64,000 nucleotides of DNA, taken from contig CAWUHX010000075.1 of assembly GCA_963922205.1 (NCBI GenBank), positions 124,001 through 188,000 of the forward strand, read 5' to 3'. This document shows, piece by piece, positions 54,153-64,000 of this stretch; the first letter of the stretch is position 1; each line of letters opens with the position of its first letter. The translations under genes were made by a program, and so were the position numbers. Under the pieces are notes generated by a model, which was given only the letters and a program-made list of their open reading frames with translations, made no database searches and had not been told where the DNA came from. The DNA is from Romanomermis culicivorax (Eukaryota; Nematoda; Enoplea; Mermithida; Mermithidae).

Positions 54153-56522
54153 ATGTGTGAACACTTACAAATCACGTTTGTACAGTTGTTTTTGATAATA
54201 AAATTGACCTTGGTAACATCACTGTTTCTAGGGGTGAGTTTGTCAGCACCGGCGGCTCAGTATCAATTTTGTGGTCTCTCAAGAAGCGGACATCCACTTG
54301 AATTACCCCAGCGTGTAGAATGTAAACCACCGCAATCTTCATGGAGCCCGCGGCGCATGAATGTTACGGTGTATGTCCCTAGTTCAGACCCGATTACAAC
54401 CACAGCGTGGAAATGCACATTGCGCAACCGCAAAGTCTGCACCAACACTGGTTTCTTCGGCTCTAGGGGCATCACTGCAGACGTCATTACCACCCAGCAC
54501 TTAGCGCCTGCGGCCTGCACGCTAGCACATCGCACTAAGATGTTTGGTTCACAAAAACTTGTCGGCATTCGCCCTGGCTTTTATAGCACAAACCAAACAT
54601 TGGAAGTGATGTACGAATGGTGCTGCAGCGACGTCTGCAAGACAGTGACTAACCTCTTCATCGAGGAGGGACAAGTCGCTTCGTGGGACGGCACTACGGC
54701 CCTAAGCACCTTAGGCGATGTAGGTGGATGCAGTCCCACTGCAGGTCAGTGCACTACTCTAGACGGGGTCATTGTCTGGCCTGCACAAAACTTCACGGCG
54801 CGGTGTCATTATCACCCCAAGGGAAATTACACTGCGTCTATGTCAGGGAACCACGTCATCATCGATGATCTACAGGTTGCCCTTAAGATCCCGGGAAACT
54901 CCCGCGTCTTCCAACTGTGTCCAGAACTACGTTCCACCACAGTCCGGACGGATCAGGGTCTTCTCCTTCGCATCCACGGGAGATACAATTTGACCCAAAA
55001 CTTGTTCAAATTGGCAAAGGACACACGTCCCGATCCTGTCAATGCCAAATTGAACTACCTGGCTCAACAGATCAAGGAGTCGGAAATTAACGGTTTCCGG
55101 TTCACGTGGCTTGAGCTCTGCTCTCACGCTCAACGCTACCTTGATCTGACTTGGCAGTTGCTTCGCTTCGACCCTACCTTGGGTGCCCGGGCATTCCTCC
55201 AGAGGAATGACCTGACGGCGGAATTCACAGGCGATGCACTGACAATATGGCCGTGTCAGAAGGTCAATGCCACCTACATTTACCACTCGTACCGGGTGGG
55301 AAACGTTTGCTACAAGTACTTACCTGTACAGGTCGGGGGCACCATCTACTTCGCCACCCCCGGTGGTCCAGATCTCATTAAATCTAGCCCAATTGTGCCG
55401 TGTCATCACCACTTTACAGGGATTTTCCGAAATCGCTCGGGCTGGTTTACTGAGTCTGGCGCGGACCATGTGAGCCACATCCCACTGGAACTCCTCTGGA
55501 AACAGCGTTTCAACATCACTCACTTTGAGGCACCGGCGCTCTTCCATGACCAGTTGGCGATGACCCCTTCAAACTTTGCCTTCTTTAAACAGTACGTTTA
55601 CAAGACTCAGCAAATTGAAGCGGTACTAAACCGGCTGGTAAACTTTACTGCTGGCCTATCCCTGCAACCAGACGCCATCTACCAGGCCTTTGCAGGGGTA
55701 GGAACCGACATCAAGGCCTCTCTGGAAGGTGTCGGTCTGGCAGCAAACCATGTTATTACGGGTCAACAACACACCCTCGCCCAGGGCTTGCATGCTGTCC
55801 TGAGCGGGCCGGTCCAGTTGATCTTTAACATCCTAATTACCCTGACAGTGCTGATCGGTGTCGGATACCTTGCCTATCTTGGTGTATCTTATTATCTCAG
55901 CTACCGTCTGCGGAGCAAACAGGTCAGGTTTGTTAGCCGTTTCTCCCCATTGGGTCTTTACCGCAAAGTCCAACGCTGGATCGGTTTTCACTACGTGCAA
56001 AATGATGTGCCCTCCCAGCTTGACCGAATCACACCGTGTTTCGTCGTGCTGCTGGATACCAAGGAAACTCCTGCTTTCCTTGACACGGGTTGCCCCCGCA
56101 CTATCATTAGCCAACGTCTTCATAAGGCCTTGGCTAAAGAAAGTCCGAAGGCGGTCATGGCGTTCCAGCAACATCACGACTTTAACCCATTGATGAGCAT
56201 CAATGGTAAAGCCGTTCATACCATCCTTTCGGGACCATATGAAATCATGTTGCCCGGAAACCGCCAGCCGAACACACGGATCGATATACATCTCCATGTG
56301 TGCAAGACTACGTCTCCCTTCTGGGCACCTGTTGACCTCATACTCGGACTGGACTTCTTAGAACAGTTCAAGAACATTATGTTTGACTACCAACGTAATG
56401 TTTGTCGGCTGGACGGGGTAGAATTACCCCTCCTGCTGACCACGCCGGAGATTGACCAGATCGACCCCTGGTGGGAGAACACCCGTGCTCTCTCAAGAAG
56501 CTCACACAGGTCAGGATCATGA
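54153..56522 (+). CDS. Element A envelope-like glycoprotein fused to a retropepsin
   Basis: Uninterrupted 789-codon frame from ATG 54153. Residues about 5-31 are a hydrophobic signal peptide. The ectodomain is Cys-rich with nine N-glycosylation sequons. A ~33-residue hydrophobic segment at about 55810-55905 (residues ~553-585) is the membrane anchor, followed by basic residues. Without a stop the frame enters an aspartic protease domain: FLDTGCP (catalytic Asp near residue 644) and LILGLDFL near residue 729. The ectodomain layout is viral-fusogen-like, but I cannot assign it to a class, and no furin-type site was clear. Position upstream of pol and direct tethering of a protease to a glycoprotein tail are unusual. 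Release of the protease would require self-cleavage. The TGA at 56520 is followed by the same open frame. Confidence 0.75.
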   Translation: MCEHLQITFVQLFLIIKLTLVTSLFLGVSLSAPAAQYQFCGLSRSGHPLELPQRVECKPPQSSWSPRRMNVTVYVPSSDPITTTAWKCTLRNRKVCTNTGFFGSRGITADVITTQHLAPAACTLAHRTKMFGSQKLVGIRPGFYSTNQTLEVMYEWCCSDVCKTVTNLFIEEGQVASWDGTTALSTLGDVGGCSPTAGQCTTLDGVIVWPAQNFTARCHYHPKGNYTASMSGNHVIIDDLQVALKIPGNSRVFQLCPELRSTTVRTDQGLLLRIHGRYNLTQNLFKLAKDTRPDPVNAKLNYLAQQIKESEINGFRFTWLELCSHAQRYLDLTWQLLRFDPTLGARAFLQRNDLTAEFTGDALTIWPCQKVNATYIYHSYRVGNVCYKYLPVQVGGTIYFATPGGPDLIKSSPIVPCHHHFTGIFRNRSGWFTESGADHVSHIPLELLWKQRFNITHFEAPALFHDQLAMTPSNFAFFKQYVYKTQQIEAVLNRLVNFTAGLSLQPDAIYQAFAGVGTDIKASLEGVGLAANHVITGQQHTLAQGLHAVLSGPVQLIFNILITLTVLIGVGYLAYLGVSYYLSYRLRSKQVRFVSRFSPLGLYRKVQRWIGFHYVQNDVPSQLDRITPCFVVLLDTKETPAFLDTGCPRTIISQRLHKALAKESPKAVMAFQQHHDFNPLMSINGKAVHTILSGPYEIMLPGNRQPNTRIDIHLHVCKTTSPFWAPVDLILGLDFLEQFKNIMFDYQRNVCRLDGVELPLLLTTPEIDQIDPWWENTRALSRSSHRSGS

Positions 56523-57887
56523 TCGCGGTCCAGGGCTTCGTCCATCTCTCGGCCACACTCACGGGCCTCCTCAATTGCCTCATCAGGTGGGTCAACCAGG
56601 GGATCCCGGGCCTCTTCCAGACGGGCAAGTCGTCATTTGTCGACCTTGCACGGGTCAGGTTGCCCTCGACCTCGGCCTGGAAACTCTCCAGTTACGCTAG
56701 AGAAAGGCCGATACCGTGAGCCAAGTGATTCAGATGCTCCGGCATCACCCGTGCCAACCGCGCCACCGCTATCAGACACCGAGATTGAATCACTAGGAGC
56801 TACTCAGAGCCCAAGGGACCACTCAAACCACATACTCACGGTACAGGATGAGTCCACCCTTCTGAATGACCCGGAACCCTCCGTCGGATACGCTCTAGTA
56901 GGTCTACTACGTCGTATGGGACTGCCGATTCCAAAGCGGTCCGGTAAGACCAAATACACTAGTGGTGCCACCACACCTGATTCCGGTCATGTGGTCTCTG
57001 CTTTTTACCCAAATGATATTCGGACACCCCATATCAAAGTTCTCCTCAACAACTGGGTAGAAGCAAAGGCACTGGTCGACACAGGAGCTGTCTTCTCACT
57101 CCTGGACCACAAGTTAGCGGCCCAGCTGCCCAACTTGACACTTTCACCAACCAGGGCTCGTCCTATTGCAGCCAATGGGTCCCCGATCCCACTGCTAGGA
57201 GCAGCCTATATCACGGTTACAGTGGCTGATGTCTCTGAACGGATTCAGGTCCAAATACAGGAGAACTGTTCAGCTGAACTGGTCCTTGGAACAAACTTCC
57301 TCGGCCGGTTCAATTGTGTCAGCTTGAACTGGGAGAAATCCTTCCTCCAGTTCAAGGAAAGTAGAATCCCCTGTGACGGTCTCATCCACAGCCCACCTTC
57401 TGCCCGCGGCGCCTTGTCCCTGAAGGACTTGGTAATTCTGGAGCCTCGCTCCCTGACACGATTCACTGTACCTGTTCCACCAATCTATACGAACGTACCT
57501 GAGGTGGCCTTTTTCCCAAAGCACCTCACGGGATCTCAAAGAAACGTATATTTTGCTGGAAGCGTGAGTAGCGTGACCAACGGTCACATACCACTTCAAG
57601 TAGTTAACCCGAATACTCATTCTGTGGTTCTCTACCCGCATATGACCATCGGTCATGTGCAGATGCATAGTGAGCCCTCACTGGAATCACCGGTCGACTC
57701 AGACACCCTCCTCGATCGTCAGTGGGTCGAGGCCAATGCTGTAATCTCACCGGATATCTCCCCTCGGGACCGGGCAGCCTTACTCGATCTGCTGGTTGCA
57801 TACACCGACCTTTATGCTCTTGATGAAAAGGACACAGGTTCCACTGATCTCGTCCAGCACGAAATCAACATAATCAGCAAACTGTAG
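56523..57887 (+). pseudogene. Element A second retropepsin and pre-RT segment, truncated
   Basis: Same frame as the preceding ORF after its TGA. It begins with a Ser/Arg-rich linker, then an acidic/Pro segment. The second aspartic protease has KALVDTGAVFSLLD (catalytic Asp at 57079), a flap-like region and LVLGTNFLGRF. A ~190-residue connection ends TDLYALDEKDTGSTDLVQHE, the block that normally stands just before RT, and a TAG follows at 57885-57887. No RT motif is present. This is probably the N-terminus of Pol; the loss of RT makes the element non-autonomous. Confidence 0.75.
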
Positions 57888-57994
57888 GTAAATTTTATTG
57901 GTTTTTCAAAGTGAAAACGTATCGGTTTTTCAATCTGTTGATTTGATTGGCTGATAATCCAAGGCCCAAATTACAGAAAGTGGGTTAAACGTGG
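57888..57994 (+). other. Junction between elements A and B
   Basis: 107 bp, non-coding, with GTTTTTCAA repeated. It starts TAG|GTAAAT, which resembles a splice donor. ACAGAAAGTGGG just before 57983 is weakly purine-rich. It marks either an internal-deletion junction or the flank of element B's insertion. Confidence 0.4.
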
Positions 57995-58509
57995 TGTCAT
58001 GTGCCGACGAATTTCGCCCATTATCATGTGATTCCCATCATGTTTTTCTGTTATGTTTTCGCCACGTTTTTGTTTACAGTAACTTACTTTAAATTGGCAT
58101 TTCATTTTTATATTTTACATGCAATTTCTGTGTGTACTTTTTTCGTTTCGTTTCTGTTTCATTTTCCCACTTTTATTTCCATTTTGATTTATTATTTTTC
58201 TGTTGCGCATGTAGACTACCGTATGTAACCCCCTAGTCAGGATTTCCGTTAAAGATAAGCTCTCCAAGCTCATCACTATAATTGGAGCACAACGTGCACC
58301 TCTTATCAGCAAAAACTAGCAAGGTTTCGCAATGTGAAACCCCTAGTTGGAAATTCTCACTAGATGACCATGGAGAGTCAAACTCGCCCCAATGCTTAAC
58401 CTAGTGAACTGGAAAATGTCTATGTGACCATAGGCATCATCTGCAGTCATTTCCGCTGTAGAAGTTAGCTTGGGTGTGTCTTAGCTCCGCCCATGGCATA
58501 CTGTAGATT

Positions 58510-58665
58510 ACGGGCCCCTTTAAAAGGGCTTGTTTCTTTAATTTTGCACTCATTTTTGGGCCTAAACCATCTTCTGCGTTTCAGCTTACAACTCCGCGTT
58601 CGTCAACGTCCTTATTATAAATTTACATATTTTGCCTGCATCTGCCGCCTTTCTTAATAAATTTG
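58510..58665 (+). promoter_or_regulatory. Element B promoter and poly(A) signal
   Basis: CCCCTTTAAAAGGG at about 58516-58528 is TATA-like; AATAAA is at 58656-58661. The arrangement equals that of element A at 47006-47152. Confidence 0.65.
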
Positions 58666-58916
58666 CATATTCAACCTTAGGTCTCCCTTGCATTGCCCAA
58701 TACCTTAACCCAACCTTTCGAGTTTACACCGTCGCCTGTCGATCAAGAACCCCCGTCGCCTCCCTGAGGAACATTTTGTATCCTTGCTCGCCGACCTGCA
58801 TTTGCCGACCCTCCACGCCGAATCGCTCTCGGATTATCATACCCGCTTTCCCGCCGTCCCTAGGACCTGCATTTGACCCTTGAACCCATCGCCCAGCACT
58901 AAGTACTTTGAGAAGA

Positions 58917-58940
58917 GGATTTAGTGAGTCTTCTCAGGGG
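58917..58940 (+). promoter_or_regulatory. Conserved splice donor in element B leader
   Basis: TTTAGTGAGTCTTCTCAGGGG, with GT at 58924, is the counterpart of 47399 in element A. Confidence 0.55.
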
Positions 58941-60812
58941 TTATTATTGTTGAGGGTATATTTGTGGGAATCCTCCTTAAGCCAGTTTTCCCTTGAGAGT
59001 ACCCTCAGTTAGAAAAGCCCTTGAACCCTTAAGGTCAGGGCCAATAAGGGGATTTAGGTTGACAATCGGATCCCCTACAGTAAGCCATTCCACGAATGGC
59101 ACAGTCCCTCATTCTCAGTAAATGAAGACAAGGGATTGCCACCCCTGACCCAGCTGAGTTGTCCATTATTCTACAACTGAACCCTAGGACAAGGCCAAGG
59201 TATACCATAGGTTTTCCTGTGGTAGTACCAGCTGGGCTAGGTTCCCGAAACAAATAACCCAATGGAGCCACCAAACGGGGTCACAGCATGCAACTCACAG
59301 AGTCATGGCGGTATTTCTTATGGGGATATGGTATGGGTTTACCCATCAATGTGACTGATCACCCAATCTACTTAATGTGACATGGCTCCAATTTCGTTTA
59401 ATGTGACATGGGGAGGCTGGAAAATCGACCTTTAGGTCTGGCTTCACAGCTCTTAGGAACAAACCTTTACTTTTTTGAGGGGAGAAACCTCTCTCAATTC
59501 GGTGAATTTAGGTTTGAGTGGGGAAACCGCTCTCAAATCATGAGAGTCGCCACTTGAGTGGGAAAACCTCTCTCAGGTCAGCTGATTCGCATTCTGAGTG
59601 GGACTACTGACCCTTAGGATGATCTCTGGCCCTCATGTAAGTCTGAAACGCCCTTAAAGCAGGTATACTGCCCCTTGGGTCGGGAAATGGCCATTATGTT
59701 TGAGTTTTGTCGCCAACTCAAAATGTGCCACATTTGAGTAGAGTTTATTACTGTAAGCCGGGATTAGCCCTTAGGAGTGATCAAATTAATGATTCTTGTG
59801 TGTAATTTATTGCCTTATGAGTGTTGTACCAGCGGTAAGCTTTCATAAATCCCCTGGTGTTAGGTTTTCCCCAGAGTCGATATCCAAGAGTCAAAATCAC
59901 CCAGAGTCGAGTTTAAATCGAGTATTCTGCCTCAACCTCCTCTGAGCTTTCTTCTTTTATTTTCTTTTTCTATTTTCTTTAAAATTGGGTCGCTTTCCAC
60001 TGCTGGTGATCTAACAGGTTACTGTACCACGGTAGGGCTATTTGGTTACAGTATGACTGCAATTTGCACATACTCTGATTACAGTATACCAGGGTATGGG
60101 TACTGTGATCAGAGTATGTGCAAATTGGGTACTGTAATCAGTATGGGTACTGTAATCAGAGTATGTGCAAACACAGCCCATGAGGTTTTACAGCTCCTGA
60201 AGGTTTCAGGATCTCTGATCAGGAGATACAGTACTTTTTTGGCTCTTGATTCTGGACGTCAAGTGTGGTCGTGATTTGCTTATCTGTGTCCAGTATTAGT
60301 GTCAACACACTTTTTCAAAATTTTTCTTATCTTCACTGAGCATTAGCCGAGTTGCTCATTTTTTTTGGCCAAAAAAAATTAAATCATACTGTTGACACAT
60401 ATAACACCATACTTAGCAGGTCACATTGCTTATCTCATCAACCTCAAATTTTATTTTATTTACTTTACTTTTTATTTTTCTCAGTCATCTATACGTCATG
60501 TGTGACACCAATTATAATCACTTTTTCACTCAATAAATTTTCTTATCTCAAAAATCAAATCAAATAAAAACTAATAACCTACTTTCTCTACCTTCCAAAA
60601 TTAACAAAATAAATTTTCTTCTTTCCCTTTCTCCTAAATCAAACATTTCCAATTCAAAAAAAAAACATTTTTTTACTGGTCTCACATACGTCATAGTTGG
60701 CAAATCTTCAGTAGGTCATTATTATTATTTTGTCCACCTACTGTATGGTCATCTTTCTCTTCTGTCTCTGTGGGTTGTTGCACATGGTAATGATTTCACA
60801 AATCGTAACCAC
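58941..60812 (+). other. Element B leader, proximal part
   Basis: Non-coding. It contains modules resembling those of element A: GAGTGGGAAAACCTCTCTCA-type repeats at 59475-59600, TTATTACTGTAAGCCGGGATT near 59750, and CAGAGTCGAG modules near 59870-59920. The inverted-repeat cluster 60063-60171 lies here. AT-rich DNA at 60430-60690 has no counterpart of note. Confidence 0.5.
60063..60171 (+). repeat. Inverted repeat with a duplicated right arm
   Basis: The left 24-bp arm (60063-60086, TTTGCACATACTCTGATTAC and four more bases) is complementary to 60101-60124 (one mismatch) and to 60148-60171 (perfect). Two alternative stems can therefore form with loops of 14 and 61 bases. A shorter TACTGTA/TACAGTA hairpin lies at the equivalent site in element A (about 48590-48650). 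Confidence 0.85.
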
Positions 60813-61650
60813 TGACATCAGCAACAATAACATACCATGTTGTTGTTATGAGGTGGTGTGTCTTGGTGACCATACCCACTGTCGTCCGCAACTGACTCAC
60901 ATGCTGCTGTTACACTGAGGTACATGACTCACCAAGTCATGCCTCTGACGTCAGCAATGGCCGCATCACATGTAGCCTTTCAGGGGTTGTTGATTCTCTG
61001 CATCCTCCCCCAGCATCTGCAACAGCTGCATCCCTTGCTGTTGCTTTAAGGGGTGGGTGGTCCTCCGGCTCTACCTTTGATGTCAGCAATGGCAACATAA
61101 CATGTTGTTATTGGGGGATGTTGACCTTACCGCACCATCTCCCTGACGTCTGCAACAGGAGAGGCTCACGTTGTTGCACTAGGACTGGTTGTTATACCTA
61201 GTCCAGTCCTTGCCATCAGCAACAACAACGCTAGTTGTTGTTGTTCGGAGATGTGAGGCCTTACAAACTGCACATCTGAGGTGTGCAACAACTGCATCTC
61301 ATATCATTGCTATAGGGTAGCTGATACTCAGTTATTACCTTTTGGCATCAGCAACGGCAATGCTCCGTGTTGCTGTAGCAGGGTTACTGACCTTAGGGCC
61401 CCATCTACTGATGACCACAATGATAATTTTTCTATTCCAGTATTGGAATTGAGACTTTACAGTCCTATTCTGGTGTCAGCAATAGCAATGCTCCCTGTTG
61501 CAGTAAGGAGTTTGTGGCTGCAGGTCCTTACCTTTGGCGTTCACACTGCAATATAAGGCTATGGCACTTACATCCCAGTCACCTGAGGTCAGCACCGAGT
61601 GTGTGGTGGTGTAGACCACACCTTTTTGACATCAGCACCAGGTTACTGTG
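60813..61650 (+). repeat. Leader array of TGACGTC-plus-hairpin units (element B)
   Basis: About twelve units of about 65 bp. Examples: CATCTGCAACAGC...GCTGTTGC near 61014-61044, TCAGCAACGGCAATGCTCCG followed by TGTTGCTG near 61348-61376, and ATCAGCAACAACAACGC followed by TTGTTGTTGTT near 61214-61240. Sequence has diverged from element A while the complementary arms are kept in many units. Confidence 0.8.
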
Positions 61651-63443
61651 GGTTTCCAAAGTTGCCACTTGAGTCATAGGTGATTGTTGGGATATGGCCC
61701 TCTCACCTATGGCTCTTGTCCAAGGGTTGTGTCTGGGTGTCACCGATGCCTGGGGAACATCAGTCAACATGCTAACTCAACCTGAGATGCATTTGGTCTG
61801 TGATACTGATCAGGTTGTTCGCGGGGGTAGCAGCCCTGTTGGTCAGCACGTGACTACCTTCAAAGCTTTAACTGCAGGTTTGAAGGGGTTACACTTGGCC
61901 TCAGCTGGGTTGGTTGCTGACTTATGCAACTGTTAGGCATTTGCAGTCAGTACTGCCTGTGTCTGGCGTCTACAAGGGTTGACAACCTTCCTGTAAATTT
62001 CTTATCTAATTTCTTGCATTTCTTTCTCATCTATGATCTTCTTTAGCGTCCCCACCGGAATAATTCCTCAGGAATTAGGGCACAGCCACCAGTTAGGCCA
62101 AAAGTGTAAAAGAACCCCCTGTAATAATGTCCGCTTTAGAGTCGCCCCTTAATCCTGAGTCCGCCTCCCTTGGTTGTCCAGATAGCATGATATACCACTA
62201 GTCCGCCCAAGCAAAGGTGTTTGAGTCCGCCTGAACACATTACAAATGGATCCCCCTCAGCTCCTCACTTCACACTCATTTAATCGAGACAGACTGCACC
62301 TTTATCTCAAGATGCTTTGAGCTCAGCCTCGAATCATAGGAGGAAGCCTGCATATTCCCACCTCCATTAGGCACAGCTGAGCCAAGGACCCCATGCCACC
62401 CATTTACTGACTGAGTGTGTCAGAATAGCACCTTGGTACCTGGTGCTCTTGCCTCCAACTGGTGACCTAGTGATCCTAACTTCATCTCAGTAACTGGAAT
62501 CCTGGCCAACAGCTGTATATAATGCTCCTGGAGAGTTCCCGTTCTGTTCGAAATGCGCATTCCCATTTTGGGCACAGTTGTAGAATATATGCGAATGTCG
62601 TCCCCTTGGGAACCTCCTGTCTAGTCATCACACTTTTCAGAGATCGCAATTGCTCCTAGTGAGTGAGGCTGATTGCGTAATAGTGCAACCCATTTGCGTA
62701 GTCTGATGTGTAAACTAATTTTGTCCCTATCTATTTACACCCACTAAGTTTACTTTAAGTTGTCCCCCTTTACTTATAACTTCTCAAGCTACTTCACGTG
62801 CTACTCCTGTTGAGTAGGACTTTGTTGGTTATGAGTTCTCCCAAATCCAAGGTTTTGTAAACTAGTACGACGGACTTGACTTCCAAATAAAATCCTTTTT
62901 GAGCGGGTTTATCCGTACTCACGAGTCCTCCCTCATCTCCTTCTTTTTCTGTTGGGAAACACCATTTCATTTAAATTTATTCATTTTTGGATTAAACTAA
63001 CCGGGTCTAGCCCCACTTTCTTCACTAAGTTGGGATGTATATTTCCCCTTGTTTTCCTCACACGGGTCACCCATATAAGTACATAGGTGACCAGACAAAT
63101 TCCCTTCTGTGTCTGCCTAGTTTTCTGGCTGTTCTGAGAGCTAAAACCTTGTTCTTTTCTAGCCCCAATCATTGAGTGGTCGCTAGTTACTGTGAAGAAC
63201 AAGCGTTAAAGCCTCAAAAAGGTCATCGCATAAACGATCTTGTAATTCCCATGCCTCTTCGCCCCGAGACCACAAGAGTAACACTTACCTTCTTTTCACA
63301 AAATAGAGACACCTAGATGTTCCTGTCATCTCAGTTCAAGTTCTAAAAAGACCAATGAGCCTCTCTCTATTCAGTTTGATCAGATAGCTTCACAGGCACA
63401 ATTATCAGTCTTAGCCACCTTATAGGAAGACAAACCCTCAACT
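61651..63443 (+). other. Element B leader, distal part
   Basis: No ORF of note. Collinear with element A 49821-51591 (TCACCTATGGCTC, then CCTGGGGAACATCAGTC, CTGACTGAGTGTGTCAGAA, CTCCTGGAGAGT blocks). Confidence 0.5.
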
Positions 63444-64000
63444 ATGAAGTCAGAAGTTGACCTACCTTCACAGATTGAGAATAAGTTCCAGGCTGCATTT
63501 GAGAATGCCCTTGGACCACTCAACCAAAAGCTGGAGGCCATGAATGGCAGGAGGCACCCTCCTATGTCCAGCTTCATGGCCCCTCCTGCCTTTTCAGGCC
63601 CTTTTGGTGAGTCTATAACAGATTTTATATCTCACTTGACCCGTTTCTTTACACTTCAAGGGGTAACAGAGATGGATCATGCATATAAAATTGCATTCCT
63701 AGAGTCTTGCCTAACAGGTCCTGCTCTTGCATCCGACCAGGACTTTAGCAGTGGTACTCCACAGCCAACCCGCTAAGAAGAGTTTACACCTTTTCTACGG
63801 AGAGACTTTCCCGTAAGGGGTGACTCAGATCTGCATCAGCAGTTGATCCAAGATCATCTGTAAAAGCGAACTGAGTCTGCGATAGTTTACCTTGAACACC
63901 TTAAGAGACTATCCAGGGTGGCTTATCCAGATCTCGCGACTGATGTCAGAGATTTGATTATTAAACCTATCTTTCTGAGGGGGCTGAAACCAGTCCTCTG
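63444..64000 (+). pseudogene. Element B gag, N-terminal part with nonsense codons
   Basis: ATG at 63444 (MKSEVDLPSQIENKFQAAFE). Closely collinear with element A Gag over 110 codons; TAA at 63774-63776 falls where element A has a Tyr codon. The frame continues with recognisable Gag (DSDLHQQLIQDHL, a second TAA at about 63860, then ESAIVYLEHLKRLSRVAYPD) to the window end. Inactive copy. Confidence 0.85.

Larger units (their letters stand above)
46496..57887 (+). mobile_element. Retroelement A: gag, accessory, glycoprotein-protease, protease; RT/integrase missing
   Basis: Starts TGTCACGTGCCG, matching TGTCATGTGCCG at the start of element B (57995). A promoter/poly(A) block, a conserved splice donor and a >4-kb structured leader precede Gag (51592). 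Coding sequence is visibly GC-richer than the host DNA. The last reading frame stops inside the segment that normally leads into RT, and element B's LTR begins 107 bp later. Either A has lost RT-RNaseH-integrase by deletion, or B inserted into A and the remainder lies beyond the window. LTR length and target duplication could not be determined because no matching 3' LTR of A is in view. Confidence 0.8.
57995..64000 (+). mobile_element. Retroelement B, 5' half (continues past window)
   Basis: Starts TGTCATGTGCCG. It is collinear with element A from LTR through promoter, donor, leader modules, hairpin array and gag, but diverged by roughly a third in non-coding parts, so the two are separate families or old insertions. 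LTR end and primer site are not determined. Confidence 0.8.

Noticed and set aside
46496-57994. Reading 57995 onward as the 3' LTR of element A
   Set aside because: It is too diverged from the 46496 LTR for two LTRs of one insertion, and it continues into its own leader and gag, so it is treated as element B. A shared-LTR tandem is not fully excluded.

Overview
The window looks like one piece of a nematode chromosome that is mostly transposable-element DNA. Evidence for a nematode: an interstitial block of the nematode telomere hexamer (TTAGGC, read here as GCCTAA; 449-527), AT-rich host sequence with short introns, and a gene whose first ATG lies one base after a pyrimidine-rich AG acceptor, as expected of a spliced-leader site. 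No species is assigned.

Layout. 1-14115 is nested repeat DNA: hAT-like non-autonomous elements with 8-bp target duplications, three decayed LINE copies (2256-4918 minus, 5050-6248 plus, 8300-11914 minus), a foldback element (11915-13000) and a 97-bp minisatellite (13150-14030). 14116-27227 is a 13.1-kb Ty3/Gypsy-type LTR retrotransposon with 478/479-bp LTRs and a TATA duplication. It has gag, RT, RNase H and integrase. Downstream of integrase it carries a third coding region that opens with a DEDD-type 3'-5' exonuclease domain and ends in an RGG-rich tail. All genes of this copy are interrupted. 27228-36960 is repeat DNA: a LINE 5' fragment, several members of a MITE family with CATACATG-like ends, a GATTGGTT array and a 98-bp triplication. 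37320-45836 holds the only apparent host gene, a mitochondrial OXA1/COX18 (YidC-family) insertase with a 4.8-kb last intron containing a complete MITE.

46496-64000 contains two related but divergent retroelements in the same orientation, A (46496-57887) and B (57995 to the window edge). Each has a TATA/AATAAA promoter-terminator block, a conserved splice donor and a leader of more than 4 kb. Both leaders contain a tandem array of about twelve ~65-bp units, each with a TGACGTCA-like site followed by a GCAAC...GTTGC hairpin. Element A then encodes Gag with Cys/His fingers, an Ala/Pro-rich acidic accessory protein, an envelope-like glycoprotein whose cytoplasmic side runs in frame into a retropepsin domain, and a second retropepsin that breaks off at the start of the RT connection. 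Glycoprotein upstream of pol, and two DTG proteases in one element, are unusual.

The two strongest candidates for undescribed biology are the exonuclease-bearing Ty3 element and element A/B, with its gag-(accessory)-glycoprotein/protease-protease order and structured leader array. Every mobile gene in the window is damaged, so function has to be judged from related copies elsewhere.
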